Positions 35,485 through 47,115 of a stretch of DNA of 64,000 bases are shown here, piece by piece (positions within the stretch are counted from its first letter, which is position 1; each line of letters opens with the position of its first letter). A program made the translations under genes and the position numbers. The stretch spans positions 3,732,501-3,796,500 of the forward strand of contig JAPWGK010000001.1 of NCBI GenBank assembly GCA_029641185.1, written 5' to 3'. Origin of the DNA: Pseudofabraea citricarpa. Its lineage: Eukaryota; Ascomycota; Leotiomycetes; Helotiales; Dermateaceae. The notes beneath the pieces are model-generated. The model was not told the DNA's origin, ran no database searches, and saw only the letters and a list, made by a program, of their open reading frames with translations.

Positions 35485-36050
35485 TCAAGGGAACTCAGAA
35501 GCAAGGTCTTCGGCGCTGGTAGGCTTCTGCTCCTCAGCTCCGACAAAGTCCGTATCTGGTTTATGTTCCTTCTCTCTGCCACCATGTAGAGTGCCATCAA
35601 ACTTATCAGGACCAGCGTCAGCCTTGCCTAAACCAAGTTCTTCCTTCTTGCCCTTTGCCAATCCTGTTCCGTGTAATTGCTGGCTGCTCTGTCCACTGCC
35701 CGGCTGTCCTAAGCCTGTATGGACATCTGCACTCGTAGCTCCTCCAAGTGTGTCATTAGGTGATGCTCGGTTCCCGTCGCTAGCTTCGGGGTTTAAGTTT
35801 TCGGTATCGGGAGCAAAGGTACGATCGGCTGGTGCAGTGCCAGCTGGGAGTGTTTGCATATGGAATTCGGGCTTCAGATCGTTGCCTACTTTGACGCCAG
35901 GCGCATGCTGGAGAAGGTTAACAATTTTTGAACCAGAAAAAGCAGTGCGATTGAATTACTCACCCCTTTGGTAGTTAACGGCTCTGAGCGTGGAACCTTG
36001 GAGTGGAATTCTCCTTGGTTGGTAACGGAATCGAGGTTTGTTGACGACAT
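35485..36050 (-). CDS. Conserved-looking hydrophilic protein, unknown function (169 aa)
   Basis: Two exons, 36050-35964 and 35907-35485, with a 56-nt phase-0 intron (GTGAGT ... GTTAAC ... TCCAG). The product (MSSTNLDSVTNQGEFHSKVP...) has no membrane span or signal peptide. It is rich in G, D, E, P and K. It contains an internal near-repeat: EFHSKVPRSEPLTTKG at the N-terminus and PEFHMQTLPAGTAPADRT after the intron. Such low-complexity, glycine- and charge-rich composition recalls stress-related disordered proteins of fungi, but I do not recognise the family and assign no function. The clean in-frame intron strongly supports a real gene. Confidence 0.72.
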
Positions 36051-36989
36051 AATTGTTTGAGTGATTCTTTTGCGAGTTTGAACTTTGTGATGTTTTAGCA
36101 ATGTGCAGGAAGATTGACAGATGGTTATGTTAGGTGGTGTTGTTTGATTGACTTTGTTTTGTTTGTATCCTTCAGGGTTGCATTGGTCTGACGTCAAAAT
36201 GTTAAGGCGGATGCGGCTGGTTACATCACTTGGCCTCACACTTTCAGCTTCGTTTGCAAGGCATCTATGGATTCGTCAACACTGCTCCTGCAAGTTTATC
36301 TGTTCTCGGTCAGAATCAGCAAATCGACATGGAGGTGGCAAACACGAGGAGCAAATGCACATAAGTGAGTGACGGCTCGCTTATTGGCCTCCAAAACAGG
36401 TATCTCTGCTGAGGCGAAATGCTCTCTGATAAGATGGTATTTTTCTGTACCGAGGCTCTTGTTCTACGTACTCGATGTTCCCATGCAACCAACCGCTATT
36501 GTTTCATTTTCCATCGTTATCCCAGTATCAGTGACACTCCCCCAAACATATTCTCATAGCCGTCCTTTCAAAGCGTACCTGCCAAACCTACAAGTCCCGC
36601 CAGATATCACTATGGTCATCGCCTCCATCATGGTCCCAATCGAAGAAGCAGCACATCCTGCCTTGACGTAATATTATTTCGAGCGGCTTGGGTATATCTG
36701 GTTGTTGTTGTTTTCTCTCTCTATGCGCGTCTTCTTATTGTTCTTCGTATCCTCTTCGAAGGGGGGCTTTGTGACGAAGACAGCTCTGTAGTTGGGCCTG
36801 GTGGTGGAGATATTTATAGGCTTTTTTATAGGACATTAGGAGCTACTGCAGTATGTATGAATCTGTTTATGAGCAAGGAGGCTGAGTTTGAGCTATGAGT
36901 TGAATAATCGCGAGTGAATGACCCGAATCTAACAGAGTAAATTAGTGATATCAAGTATTATTCACAGCCGCAACAGGACTAACAGCCTC
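36051..36989. other. Intergenic, promoter of the 169-aa gene
   Basis: No conserved coding frame. A 100-codon plus-strand frame near 36369-36671 has no recognisable features and unlikely composition, and is not called. Confidence 0.45.
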
Positions 36990-37387
36990 TTACACCTTAT
37001 ATCCAAACCGATGCCCTCTCCCCAAGTAAACCCCATTCTCCAGCATCCCCTCCTTCTCAAGCCCCCTTCTAAAATCCTCCAACGGTGACAGGAGAATATC
37101 AAAACACACCTGGACGTTCTCATATCGGGGAGGCGTAGATGCGGTAATTGCACATGAATCTATATTTTCCTAACAACAAGTTGATGATCTCGAGTCCGAC
37201 CATCCATCCATCAATTAGCGGAACCTTCCAAGTAGCTTTAGTGTTCAAGTTATTGGTCTGTTTCTCGAGGCGAGGAAAGAAGAAAAGGAAGACTCACGGC
37301 ACTGACGAGGTCATTCAAACTCCCTACCACTCCAGGCGTTACATGTTTCCCCAGCATAGCCGGAACCCGAACCGCCGTTTTCCTCAT
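36990..37387 (-). CDS. Small spliced gene of unknown function (about 89 aa)
   Basis: Model: exon 37387-37298, intron 37297-37170 (GTGAGT ... TTGTTAG, 128 nt), exon 37169-36990. The product begins MRKTAVRVPAMLGKHVTP and ends RGHRFGYKV. The two exons join in phase 0 and the composition is that of a real folded protein (PRYENVQVCFDILLSPLEDF), unlike the shadow frames nearby. Upstream of this ATG the frame stays open for a few codons after an AG (ACCAG|GGGAAT), so a further 5' exon may exist and the start is uncertain. It could be the C-terminal part of a slightly larger protein. No family recognised, no membrane span or signal peptide. Confidence 0.45.
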
Positions 37388-37690
37388 TGTATTCCCCTGG
37401 TCATTTTAATGTCGTGGTCCATCGGGTCGTTCAATTGACCAGTGATCAATTGCTTTGGTATAGCAGAATGCTATAGAACAGGCCTATATTGAACCGCTCC
37501 CTTTCCAGCGAAGTGGTGGTGACTTATAAAGCTGCTTATTTGCAGACTGAACAGAAGACAACATATGTGAAGAGTATAAATTGACTTTGGTCTAGTTCAC
37601 CATTATTGTACATACACACTCTCTATACTTTGCTACATATAGCTTAACTGACTCGTGTCTTTTACTTAGCCCTTGCCCGAACGAGGGAAA

Positions 37691-39581
37691 TTACAAGGTT
37701 TGTTCCTTCACTTGTTCTTTGGTAAAATTGGTATTCCGCCATCTGGAGACAAAGTCATCACGATTGACTATCATAGTTAGTATGAACACCGCAAGACTTC
37801 AGGCAAGTAACGTACTATATCCTCCACAAATTCTTCTTTTTCCTGTGAAAGCAGATCGACCGTGTAACACGCGCCAGTTATCAAAGACTAAATGCCATAT
37901 TAGCAACACCCATCAACAGAAGTCGATTTCCAAAACTCACTAAGAGCTCTGCCGGGAACAAGTTTCACCCAGTACTCCATGTAAGATCGCTTCAGAATGT
38001 TATTCCACTGTCTTGCGGCGATGTACCAGTCCTCGGCTATGCTGTACTGAATCAAAGGTAGAGGCCCTCTGTCATCATTATTCCATCGAATTTGAAGTGG
38101 TTTAGAATGAGTCGCCTTGACTCCAGTACCTTGCATTTGACGCTCTATTACTGGGAATGTTTTGTAGGGTGTAATGTTTATACCGTCGTTGCCGCTCGCA
38201 TGCCATGGCACTTTAGTCTTACACAGTATGTTAAGGCTTTTGGAGTCTTCTATACTCAATACGCGGGCAGCATGAAACCCATCAACGAGCAATGATTCAC
38301 CTCCATCACCATCGGTATGGGATAAAAGATGAAACATCTGTAAGCCTGCCGGATCGCTAAAATACGTGGTATCTGTGTGAGCTTGCAATGCCTGAGATGT
38401 GTATGCCGTGTCTTTCATCGTAAGATCAGAAGTAAAATCATAAAAGCCCCCTAGCGTAGATATGTTAGAGTAAATTTACAAAGAACCACAGGATCTATGT
38501 TACCATAGTGCGTCTCACGTATAAACGAGATTCGCTCGAGTAGTTTTTTGGTCTCTTCAGGTGATACTGGACAACCTTCCACGAAACAGAAGCCAAATTC
38601 TTTCTATGATATGTCAGTATTTCAGGCCAATGCCTTGCTGCCTATTCGCTTACAATCTTTGATGTCCATTTTCCTACACCTTTGTCGTCGGCCATTATCT
38701 CATCATACTGCACAGAAGGTGGATTATTTGCAATCTTAGCACCCCATAATGTAGTTTTCTGGTGAAGACGACTGCTACTAGTCAATATCAATCCATGATC
38801 CCATATTTTCTACTTACTCGTTCCCTCTATCATCGCCAGGTAACGCTGGCATACATCTGTGTCTTCGCAGCCAACGCCATGGATAAGAGCTCACGTGTCC
38901 ATCGGGCCCTCTGCTGTTAGTCAAGATTATTTTTATACTCGAACATACTTACAGGTAACTTTCAATCCATCTTCTTCAGTGATAACTTTCTCTGGAGTGA
39001 TATCTTGGGGAATCTAAGGCTGATTAGTTATTGACAGAAATGGGAAGAACGAAGACGAACGGAAAAAGTATCGAGTGCTCTCTGCATAGTAACTGGGTTC
39101 ACACAAGACGAGCACTGGCAATTATCTCTACCAAACATCAGCCATGACCTGAAACAATTGCCACTTAATACTATACCTCAGCCAGATATGAGGGCTTTAT
39201 GTCCTGTCAGCGCTGTATGATCGATCCATCAAAGTACCTCTCGACTTACTAAATAGCATTCACTTTGTCATGTTTTTCATCAATTTCGGTTGTGCTCTTC
39301 CATAATATGGGAACTCCTGCAGGTCCGAAAGTAAAGGGTTTCCTTATATTGCTTTCAAACTGTGGCTCAAGAGTAGCACCTGCAACATAGCCTAGTGGTT
39401 CAAGGAATCTGGCAAAAAAAGTACGAGACTCATCTGGTGCCTTGGAACCGGGGGGAGTATACGAAGAACTGCTATGGTGATATAAACTTTTGAATGGCTG
39501 AATAGCTCTGCCCGCCAGGAAAGTGGAAGGCCGTATGCGGATTGGAAGTCTCATGATTGCTGGTGGGCTTAAACGCGTCAT
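37691..39581 (-). CDS. Trimethyllysine dioxygenase (carnitine biosynthesis)
   Basis: Ten exons: 39581-39250, 39194-39177, 39127-39061, 39013-38953, 38908-38818, 38771-38654, 38603-38504, 38450-37941, 37887-37816 and 37767-37691; introns 44-55 nt; 481 aa. The N-terminus is basic and Ser-rich (RLPIRIRPSTFLAGRAIQPF), a likely mitochondrial presequence. Residues 111-125 (YPHIWLRDNCQCSSC) form the Cys-rich zinc segment of the GBBH-like N-terminal domain, assembled from three exons including an 18-nt micro-exon. The catalytic 2-oxoglutarate/Fe(II) fold has His287-x-Asp289 in HTDTTYF and the distal His441 in VLHGR. The enzyme hydroxylates N6-trimethyllysine, the first step of carnitine synthesis. 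Gamma-butyrobetaine dioxygenase is the close alternative; HTDTTYF and LLVDGF favour trimethyllysine dioxygenase. Confidence 0.9.
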
Positions 39582-39884
39582 ATTCGCACCAGTCTCTCTT
39601 GGAGCTCAAAAGTATTCACAATTAGTGACCGTTGCTTGAATGAGAAATGGGTTGAATGAGCTAGCACTCTTAAGAAACCTGATGTTTGAGCAAATGAATG
39701 TGCAACCTTGAATTGAGCTCGGAGGGAGTATGTAGAGAGGAGAGTGAGGGTGTCGGGCGGATTAACTATCTGCCGCATACTAAACCGTAACGGGGAATTT
39801 CAAGATCAAGCAACCCACCACCAAACTCGTACATGCGAAAGATGCGACGGGTTGTTTGAGACGGACGAGAGGAAAGCGGTCACC
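39582..39884. promoter_or_regulatory. Bidirectional promoter, dioxygenase / cyclin H
   Basis: Only 303 bp separate the two divergent start codons, so both genes must share promoter DNA. No clear TATA element is visible, as expected for housekeeping genes. Confidence 0.6.
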
Positions 39885-41045
39885 ATGTCAGAAGATGAGA
39901 GATACCGCACATCAACCCAGTATCGACTGTGGTCATATACGCCCGACGCACTAGCAGCTCTGCGAACGACCACAAATACCATCGCAGCAGATCGGGTACG
40001 TGAAGCAGTTCAGCGCGCGCGAGAAGCACGCGTTGTTTCTTCTGCAGAGACCAGTGAGACCGAGAATGGGAGTCGAGCCGTGAGCGCCCTACCTGAGGGT
40101 GAGGTGGATTGCTTGACAGTGGAAGAAGAACTCATGCTAGTAGTATTCTACTGCAGGCAGACCATCCAACTAGGTGATCATTTGAAAGTCCCTACAGATG
40201 TCAAGGTACGCGTTTCACTGTATTTTTTACAGAACAAATTGGGCTAATCAGAGACTCAGGCGACAGCAATTCAATACATCAAGCGCTTCTATATTACCAA
40301 CTCCCTCATGACCTACCACCCTACCTCGATCCTAAAAACTGCCCTCTTCTTTGCCACAAAAACAGAAAACCATTACTTTCGTCTGACGAAGTTCGCGGAT
40401 GCGATTGGGAAGACGACACCAGAAGATGTGCTTGCGTCCGAGTTTCTACTCACACAAGGGTTGCGCTTCACATTCGATGTCCGACATCCATTTCGCGCCT
40501 TGGAAGGAGCAGTGATGGAATTACAGGCGATCGCCAACGGTGCAATAAAAGTTGAAGGGATGCCATGGGATGGTAGGGAGATGGGAAGGCGAGTCAAGGA
40601 CGCGCACGGAAGAGCAAGAGAATACTTGAAGACCTCGGCGTTACTGACCGATGTTTATTTCCATTTCACGCCTTCTCAAATCATGATGGCTTCTCTCTTA
40701 ATCGCTGATCCCGATATGACGAGTTGGTATATTGGAGTCAAGGTTCCTGCCGAGGCTATGAGAGAGAAAGTCATGATGGCTCTAGAAGACTGCTCGAACA
40801 CCTTGCGCACTGTGGAGCCTACCTCACAACCATCTGGCGATGAGCTGAAAGAACTCAAACGGCTCGCGAAGAAATTAAACAAGTGCCGAAACCCGGAAAA
40901 GATAGATCTTGTAGGTATACAGAAGGCGAAGAGGGAAGGCGAAGAGGGCGAGGATGAGAAAATCATCAAGAAGCGCAAGCTAGAGCGCGAAAAGGTTGCT
41001 AAGGAGGGCGATGACATTTTTGGGCCATCCATTTCGAGGGGTTAA
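39885..41045 (+). CDS. CCL1: Cyclin H homolog, TFIIH/CAK kinase cyclin
   Basis: Two exons, 39885-40205 and 40260-41045, joined across a 54-nt phase-0 intron, 368 aa. The N-terminus MSEDERYRTSTQYRLWSYTP is the typical cyclin H start. The first cyclin box spans about residues 70-170 (LMLVVFYCRQ ... KRFYITNSLMTYHPTSILKTALFFATKTE). The second covers about 190-290 (HPFRALEGAVMELQAI ... HFTPSQIMMASLLIAD). The C-terminus is a lysine/glutamate-rich helix. Cyclin H binds the CDK7/Kin28 kinase within TFIIH to phosphorylate the Pol II C-terminal domain. The length agrees with fungal CCL1. The ATG at 39885 is preferred over upstream in-frame codons because it gives the conserved MSEDERY start. Confidence 0.94.
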
Positions 41046-41945
41046 TGTCTTTTAAACTGGGGGTCTGGGAAGGCAAAATGATTTTAGCACGGCGTTGGAA
41101 ATACGGGGGATGAGTTATGCATTTGAATGGCGCTGGAAAATAGTGATTTCAACAGGAGCATAAAGAGCTTTGGATTTAGTGTATGGTTCAATATATTGGT
41201 TCGTCTCATCATCATGCCATCAAGAGGCAATGGGCATCTTTTAGCATGTCAATTGCTGCCAGCGAATTGACTCCCTTGGTGTTTGTGCTTTCCAAAACCT
41301 GACTTCTAAGTTTCGGTACAGAAGATCACCCTAGGTAGCATGCGGAAGTAGGAAAAACGTCATCAACAGCATTTACAAGGTAAGAAGACATGGTCGGCAC
41401 TTTCTTGGGATTTTGAGGTATGAGAGTCCATTCATTGTAGCTACTATGAAGATATTAACCTATGGACGACCTCCATTTTGGTCTGTGGATCCATTTTCCT
41501 CCGTGCATCAACATGAGCAATAATTGCTGAGCTGACGAAATGATAAATACGGGGGGAACTAAGATATTAAGGGATATTAGACGGTGTAAAAGACGTGTAA
41601 AATATACTTGGGGGGAATGATGCTGTGTTTCTCTCAAGACGTTCATCCTAATGTCTTGGAGCTGTGTATAAGAAGATGTGCAGCATTTGAGGGAAGTGAA
41701 ATGGGGAAATGGTGTATAAGTGTTAAAAGCATGGCAATAAATTGGGGAAACATAAGGAAATATTCGGTATGAAGTTGTTCTCATCTCTCATGCTCCCAGT
41801 ACCTTTGAGACTTCCGGTACCTTGTCCATTTTTGAGGTCTCCAGTGTGTTTGAGAGATCATGGAAGGGGAGCTGAATATGCTTGGACCGCTTTTGCCATA
41901 AAAAAAAACATCAAACCAGTTGCGAGCAGTCAACTCTTCAACCGA
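41046..41945. other. Intergenic between convergent cyclin H and BTB genes
   Basis: 900 bp with no conserved frame, holding the two 3' untranslated regions. A poly-A run near 41901 is close to the BTB stop codon. Confidence 0.5.
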
Positions 41946-44900
41946 TCACTTAGTCCATGGCAGCTCGAAATTCTCAACCTTTATGCAAGTCAAGTATTCG
42001 ATGCCGTTTTCTTCGATGTCAAGCATGCTGTGATTAGCCACCAAGTTTCTGACTATCTCAATCGCACCCTTTTTCATAATTCCGAGGTCCTCTTCAACAT
42101 CTCGAGGGTTCCATTTGGCAAAGTCTTTGCCCTTGAACGCCTGAAGGGTCTGGTATACCTGACTATACGGGAGATAAGCGTCTGATCCTTTGTAAATCAA
42201 TCGATAGATCTTGCCAGCGGCATACTTGGCTTTGCCAGGACGGTTGAGCGATGTGAGTGTGTGGTAGAACCAATCGCGCCAGACTTGGACGATAAACCAG
42301 GTGTCAAAGGAAGCCTTCTCCTTTGGGTCCAGCATGACGTCGTGATGCGTGAGTCTGATAGACGCAAGGAAAAGTTTCTCATTTGTCTCTGTCTTCATCA
42401 CCTTCAACGTGTCAACCTTCTGCATAATCAGGTTGCGGGTGGACATGGGGAGTTCGTCGAATTTACGAATGGAAGACCAGGATGGCCATTTTGCGACGGT
42501 GTGGATAATAGCTTCCTTGAATATAGGCGCTGATTCGAGGTCAGCTGCTAGCATGAGCCAGCGTGGAGGATCCTTCAGAATGGCCTTGTAAATATCATGA
42601 CCGTACTGGAGCATAATGCTGTTGATGTGAGGACGGACAATTGAAAGACCGCCGTATATATCGGCAGCTGTCAGAAGGAGCTCGCTTTGTAAGAGGGCGG
42701 TATTGATGTCGTTGCTGTCAATATTGGGTGATATGTTGTGGTAAGTTCTGAATAGGTTATCGAACGTTTCAAGCAGAATTAAGGGAACTCCGCCACGATG
42801 CGGTGGTTTTGGAGCTGATTCAGTGATTGTTGCCGATTCCCTGCCTGCAATTGATTGAGTACCTTCAACTACGTTGGCGCATGTAAATACTGCAGGTGGC
42901 ATTTCATCTACTGGCATATCCTCAGCCTTGAACCATTTTTCTGATTTGGTTATAGTATTCTCAAATTTGAAATCTGACGATTGCTCAATGAAGCCTGATT
43001 TTTGATCACTGGTCGTTTGAGGAGCCATGACCTCTATAGTGGTATGAGGCTGTAATATTTAGCATTGGTAAGACGAACGATTTGGTTTGCCGGTCACTTA
43101 CAGCTCTCTGTAGAAGCCACTGTCGCTGGTCTTCAACCCATTTTAGCTCATACCTAGCAGTATATCCTACGGAAGCTCTGAAATTCTTTGCTTTCTGTGG
43201 ATCGAGCTCATAAACGATGTCGTACAAGTTAGATCTAAACCATTCTGAGCAATGCTCGAGCATCGCACGGCTGAAAGAATAAGAATATATCTCATCAAGA
43301 TGTGCAAGCTCGATGTAAACGTTGCCGTGGTTATACCGAGGAAACATACCAATCCTCCTTCTAACCTTCTTATGAGTAACATTTCCACCTGTAAGATCAA
43401 TAACGTCGCGTAAGTTAGACGAGACTGCAGAAGATCTCGAAGGATTGGGTAGAATTGATGGCCGACAACCTATACAAGCATTAGAAAGCCCCCATATGAG
43501 TCGAGGCTAGCGAGGAGTATGTAACAAACCTTCAGAAGAACCCTGTTGAGGCGTCTTGGCTGTCTCATCTAGATCTGTACTGCATTCGTTTGCTCGATCT
43601 CCTTGGGTGGGGCCTCCTTGAACATGGTGTTTCTCAACCCTGGCTGCGGGGGCTGTCTCCGAGTTCTTGTTTGCACGCTTACGAGCTCGAGTCTGAGGTG
43701 GCGAGGCCGGGTTGGTTTTCTTCTTTGATTGTCTTTTTGCTGGAGGAGGTGAAATATCGTCTGCATTTTGTCGTTTCTTGCCTTGGTTCATAGAATCTTG
43801 ATCACTTTGCATTCTCGAAGCCTCTGGATTGAGACTAATACCATCGGGTTGAATACTAGTTTCAGTGCCCTCTGGATCTGTCAAAATCATCACACTGTCT
43901 TCAATGGGTGTCTCCAAATTAACACTGGGCTTGTCAAGCACAATACCAGTCTGGACAGCCTCTGAGTCTGCCATACTGCTTGAAGCATTTTCAGCCACTA
44001 CCTCCGAAGTAATATTCGATTTTTCGGGCAGAATGTTAGTCTCAACAACCTCTGATTCTGCAAAACTAGTTACCTCGTTCTCGGTTACGCTCTCCTGGAC
44101 TTCGGAAGCAGCAATTGACACTTGCGTGACTGTTGGCTCTTCTTCCTTGGCCTTCGAAACCAGAGATTTGTCGTCGAGCTCCATGGGTATCTCTGCTCGA
44201 GGCAGTGTCATGTTTTCAGGATTCTCGGCTTTAATATCTTGAAGCATCAATTCTTGATTATCAGAAGTCAAGCTTTCTGCGGCCACCTCATGCTCAGGCG
44301 TTCTTTGTTTTGAAGATTCATTTTCAACCAGTTTCTCTTGCTTGACGAATTCAGATGCAATGACTTGGTCAGTGCTGACTGCTGCGTTTTCTGCCGTCAG
44401 TGTGTCAAGACGCTGCTCATCAATCTTTTGGGTTTGGGCCTCGCCATCGTCCATCTCCTCCGTAGAGGATCGGCTAACGAGGTCGTAAGGCAGCTCAGAT
44501 TGATTTTGGGAAGTTGTTGGCGAATGAACAGAGTTGTTGGCAATGCTTTCCTCTTGGATAGATTCATTGGGTGGACCTTCTGGCGATATATTCTTGTTGC
44601 TGAAGGCAAAATCAATAACATCAACAGCTGCTCTGGAGAGAGATTGGTTGTCGTTTTCAAAGTCTTGGCATGCTGATAGGGCTGAATCCTCCTTGCTCTC
44701 CATTTTCTGCGCTGGAGAAATAAGACCTTGATCTACAATAGCAGATTCATGTCCTGCATTCTCTAGCGGTGCAAAAGTCTGCTCTGTGGAAGAGAATATG
44801 TTCTCCACGGAAGATTGTGAAGCGATGTTTAGAGGAACTGATTCGGTATCAACACTTGGTTCAATCTCAATCTGTGTCATAAGTCAGCATAAATCAGACG

Positions 44901-44993
44901 TACCAAGGTGATTGACTGTAGCGATATTATTAGTGAATGACTGTGCAATATGTTACTTACTTTGAATGACGGCGACGTGTTGTTCTGCGCCAT
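41946..44993 (-). CDS. BTB/POZ-like protein with long disordered N-terminus
   Basis: Four exons: 44993-44961, 44871-43530, 43469-43102 and 43049-41946; introns of 52-89 nt; 948 aa. Residues 1-455 are low-complexity, rich in E, S, T and V, with repeated TESE/VVETNI/EAVQTGI-type units of about 40 residues. A basic segment follows (PPAKRQSKKKT ... RARKRANKN) that looks like a nuclear localisation signal. A DVIDLTGG motif follows (about 480-487), a classic SUMO-interaction motif. The BTB-like domain covers about 490-575 (GNVYIELAHLDEIYSYSFSRAMLEHCSEWFRSNL). The C-terminal 370 residues are helical and typical of fungal BTB proteins, with WPSWSSIRKFDELPM. The second intron uses a GTTTGT donor. Likely a nuclear regulatory or Cullin-3-type adaptor, but the partner is unknown. 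Confidence 0.78.
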
Positions 44994-45236
44994 AGCCACA
45001 AAACATTGGCTGTGTGCTAAAGTATTTCCTGCCGTTGAAATTGCAAGGCTCAAGGGAACCAGAGAATGCTTTGCAATTTTTTCAAACCTCAGAAATGGGT
45101 TTTCATGCCTCTTGCACACTTTGGTTGACTTCAATGTGAGCTAAGAGATGAGGTTGAGTAAAATGGGCAGTAGAATAGCGGATGAAGAATGATAGTGGTT
45201 GAAAAACAAAGGTCGTTGAAGAGAACAGCCAGGGAT

Positions 45237-45395
45237 GGTGGAAGATAGTTTGAAGTAGTTCTTTGAAGGTAGTTGAAGGTGGTTGAAGGTGGTTGAAGAA
45301 GATGTTGAAGAGGTTGAAGAAGAGGTTGAAGAGGGATAGAGGTTGAAGAGGGATAGAGGTGAAAGAAGGTAGAGGAGATAGAGGTCGAAGATGAA
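45237..45395 (-). repeat. Degenerate GGTTGAAG tandem repeat upstream of BTB gene
   Basis: About fifteen imperfect units around GGTTGAAG, 8-18 bp each, lie 245-400 bp upstream of the BTB start codon. They are probably part of the promoter or 5' leader. Read on the transcribed strand they form CTTCAACC repeats. Confidence 0.75.
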
Positions 45396-47012
45396 TACCT
45401 CTCGTAATTGCAATATTAGTGTAGTAACTTGAAAGAACAAATTCCGCAAGATATTTTGGCGGTCGATGGCAAAAGACCAAGGAACTTGCCGGAAGTCTGG
45501 TACAATTCGTCTTTGCAGTGGGATAGATGACTGCAAGAAAACCCGCAGCTTGTGGGTGTAGCTGTTCAGAAGTGAACGGTTAATGAAGACAAGGTTAATG
45601 TGAAATAGCCAACGACCTGCTCAGCAAGTAGATATTGCAGGTCAACCTTTCAATATCGAACGATGCCTTTCCTTTGAGATGAGCCAATGCTAGTCGATCT
45701 GCCGAAAGCCGAAATAAAGAGAGATAGGAGTCAAATGTGTGATGGATGGAGGCTTGGGCTGAAAATATCACGATTTAAAGACGCGTCAGGGGATGGTATT
45801 GCCGTGGCCCTGTTTTTTTGGTGATTCAAATCGTCAAAGCTGGTATTAGCTGGGGTCTTCTATGTTAGCGATTGCTGGAATGGAATGTATAGCATATGGA
45901 GCTTTTGGCTCTGGTCACCAGCCTGGAGTTGAAGCTGGGTTGAATTACGCAGATGTTGTAAAGTTGAAGATGAACACTCATGCGAACTGAACGCGTTAAG
46001 CTACTTAGTGTCATGTGATCATGTTGTTGAGATTACCTCGGCTACAAGCTGACGGATTTCTCATCCTCTGCACAACCACAACGACCTTCTCTTCACGTCA
46101 AACCAACATCACATGGTAGCTGAGCATGTCTCAAATCACTCAACGCTTGATGGCTATCAACCAGCCACTTTCACACACCATAAGCTCTACAACGGCGCGT
46201 GAACCACTGGCCTCCTTGACCATGTCAGTCTCAAATGTAACTACAGGAAGTTCTTGAGAAATTTCAATCAAGTGATCACATTGAAGTTCGATATCTTCAA
46301 CGAGGGAGGGTTAGTTTTGCACATTTATGTCTCACTCTACCCTCCCCTCACCATGTTATAGGCAGGGAAAATCCACCAGAGGTAGTTTTCTCCAGTTTTC
46401 CCATCAAGAACTGGTGGAGTATGTTCCGTACCGTGGATCTAGACAGAGCGAAAATCTGGGGTTAGTGCCGCGCCGCGTACCTTTCTTCATAAAGACGCCA
46501 CATATTCATGTGTAGACTACCTTGAAGAGCTAGTTCAAGCTGAAATTTACAACCCTATGAGTGTTTGGTTATCACAACGAAACTTTGGGCCTTTCTTCTA
46601 CTGCACCAGCATTGAGTCTAAAGAAGTCTTTGGAGGACAGGCCTGCTGTGCACCGCAAAATGCGGCCCGAGTAGCTGGTTCAAATTTAGATCTCAGTCCT
46701 CCACATGACTTCAAGTCAGGAATCACTTTTATACTGGCTTATTATTACTTGCCTGGGTTCAGAACCATCACCTGTGGTAACGAACACATGGAGATCAAGA
46801 ATCAGCAAATAATCCTCGGTCTTCTATTGGCTGGTCATCAAGGGGTGCCCCGCCATGCAAGTAACGTTGTTCCCCCGCTGAACCCTTGATATGAGATTTG
46901 ATTTGCCGACACGACGCGGCAATTCTATCAAGATGGACGCACGGGACACAATACCACACTTGATCTCTGTCTTATTTGTGCTACCATCTTCAGGGCTGAA
47001 CGAGCTCATGGT

Positions 47013-47019
47013 TATAAAA
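47013..47019 (+). promoter_or_regulatory. TATA box of the GH76 gene
   Basis: TATAAAA lies 97-103 bp before the ATG at 47116, a strong match at the usual position, in line with an inducible secreted enzyme. Confidence 0.6.
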
Positions 47020-47115
47020 AGAAGTGTTGATGATCTCTTCTCGTTCTCCCAGATCTCATGAAAACTTTGGCTTTTTCAGTGGAAATTGCCAGTCGAAGTT
47101 ATTCAGCTAATCACA

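Larger units (their letters stand above)
44994..47115. other. Intergenic, BTB and GH76 promoters
   Basis: About 2.1 kb between divergent genes. It contains the tandem repeat at 45237-45395. A 110-codon frame from an ATG at 46557 has no recognisable domain and is not called. A TATAAAA element serves GH76. Confidence 0.5.

Noticed and set aside
46557..46889. 110-codon frame starting at an ATG, with a few hydrophobic stretches
   Set aside because: No recognisable family, no intron continuation and no promoter signal. Kept as non-coding until transcript data exist.
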